A stretch of DNA of 64,000 nt from Pseudomonas segetis (lineage in GTDB: Bacteria > Pseudomonadota > Gammaproteobacteria > Pseudomonadales > Pseudomonadaceae): NCBI RefSeq assembly GCF_900188155.1, contig NZ_FZOG01000005.1, positions 62,001-126,000 on the forward strand. Direction: 5' to 3'. The position numbers and the translations under genes were made by a program. The notes under the pieces were generated by a model that was given only the letters and a program-made list of their open reading frames with translations, did no database searches and had not been told where the DNA came from. Below, in pieces: positions 63,308-64,000 of the stretch; the stretch's first letter is position 1; each line of letters opens with the position of its first letter.

Positions 63308-64000
63308 TTACCCTTGAACTGCGGCGTGGTCTTGTTCATGAAGGCACTCACGCCTTCACGGTAGTCCTCGCTGCGGCCTGCTAAGCGTTGAAGGTCGCGC
63401 TCCAGTTCGAGTTGTTCGTCGAAACTGTTGTGCATGCTTGCATTGAGTGCGCGCTTGATCAGCGCCAGGCCATAGGTTGGTTGGGTGGCCAGGTGGCGTG
63501 CCAGTTTGAGTGCTTCATCGCGCAGTTCGTTGTCTTCGACCACCCGATAGATCAAGCCCAACTGCTCGGCTTGTTCTGCGCTGATACGCTCACCCAGCAA
63601 GGCCAGCGCCTTGGCCTTGGCCATGCCAACCAGGCGCGGCAAGCTCCAGGTACCGCCAGAGTCGGGCACTAGGCCAATCTTGCAGAAAGCCTGGATGAAA
63701 CTGGCCGAGCGCGCTGCAAGGGTCAGGTCGCAGGCCAGTGGGATATTGGCGCCCGCGCCTGCAGCTACGCCGTTAACGGCGCAGATCACCGGCATTGGCA
63801 GGTCGCGCAGCGTGCGAATCATAGGGTTGTAGTATTTCTCGATCGACTCGCCCAGGTCCGGCATGGCGCTGCCTGGTGCAACGTTGCGATCGCTCAGATC
63901 CTGGCCGGCACAAAAGCCCCGGCCTTCACCTGTAAGCAGCAGCACCCGGGCTTCATCGCTGGCGCGCACCTGTTTCAACGCTTCACGTACTTCAAGGTGC
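63304..64000 (-). CDS. paaG: Enoyl-CoA isomerase PaaG (N-terminus outside window)
   Basis: The frame stays open to the window edge; about 232 C-terminal residues are present of about 262. Crotonase motifs: GEGRGFCAGQDLSDR (oxyanion) and VNGVAAGAGANIPLACDL. PaaG isomerises the epoxide to oxepin-CoA and shifts double bonds later. The gene continues to the right. Confidence 0.95.
   Translation of the reverse strand, partial: HLEVREALKQVRASDEARVLLLTGEGRGFCAGQDLSDRNVAPGSAMPDLGESIEKYYNPMIRTLRDLPMPVICAVNGVAAGAGANIPLACDLTLAARSASFIQAFCKIGLVPDSGGTWSLPRLVGMAKAKALALLGERISAEQAEQLGLIYRVVEDNELRDEALKLARHLATQPTYGLALIKRALNASMHNSFDEQLELERDLQRLAGRSEDYREGVSAFMNKTTPQFKGK

Overview
The window looks like chromosomal DNA of a fluorescent or putida-group Pseudomonas. 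It carries the gammaproteobacterial thrS-infC-rpmI-rplT-pheS-pheT-ihfA-MerR block followed by tRNA-Pro, pseudomonad-type DUF2790 secreted proteins, a phenylacetate (paa) catabolic cluster, and many two-component and MFS genes. Species was not determined.

Layout. 1-3090: end of a TPR protein gene, a PuuB-like FAD oxidase (minus), tRNA-Val(GAC), and an SPFH/prohibitin-like protein (minus). 3416-11268: a leader with extended -10 promoter and terminator-like hairpin, then thrS, infC (AUU start), rpmI, rplT, pheS, pheT, ihfA, a MerR regulator and tRNA-Pro(GGG). 11290-18330: a decayed IS3 OrfA remnant, then a cluster with an alginate-export-family outer-membrane protein, a Spinster-like MFS transporter, an AraC regulator, an octopine-dehydrogenase-family enzyme and a 3-hydroxyacyl-CoA-dehydrogenase-like enzyme. 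The same pair of direct repeats with 20-bp period lies upstream of the porin and of the dehydrogenase pair. 18365-20198: a rearrangement scar made of an ISL3 element with perfect 24-bp ends and 8-bp target duplication, a 132-bp copy of the 5' part of paaZ, and the 3' part of a short-chain dehydrogenase gene.

20350-52500 is an accessory stress and metabolism region. It has two related sensor loci: locus A (orphan kinase lacking a periplasmic domain, DUF2790 protein, TPQG-motif small protein) and locus B (full response regulator and kinase, DUF2790 protein, TPQG-motif protein, DipZ-like thiol-redox protein). Between them lie a PoxB/RidA/cytochrome P460/MFS operon, two Ohr-like proteins (one without its peroxidatic Cys), an ECF sigma region-2-only protein, a 972-residue winged-helix/NTPase/TPR regulator, a PAS kinase with a stand-alone receiver and a FixJ-like regulator, and a secreted operon of hydrolases and a second P460 cytochrome. 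A spaced motif, GTATC-N13-GATAC-N5-GATAC, recurs in four intergenic promoter regions (five copies) of this region. I read it as the operator of the locus-B response regulator, tying the operons into one regulon. This is the best candidate here for an undescribed system.

52631-64000: the phenylacetate cluster on the minus strand, paaG(partial)-H-I-J-K, a terminator, then paaA-B-C-D-E and paaZ. Together they encode CoA activation, ring epoxidation, ring opening and beta-oxidation-like cleavage.
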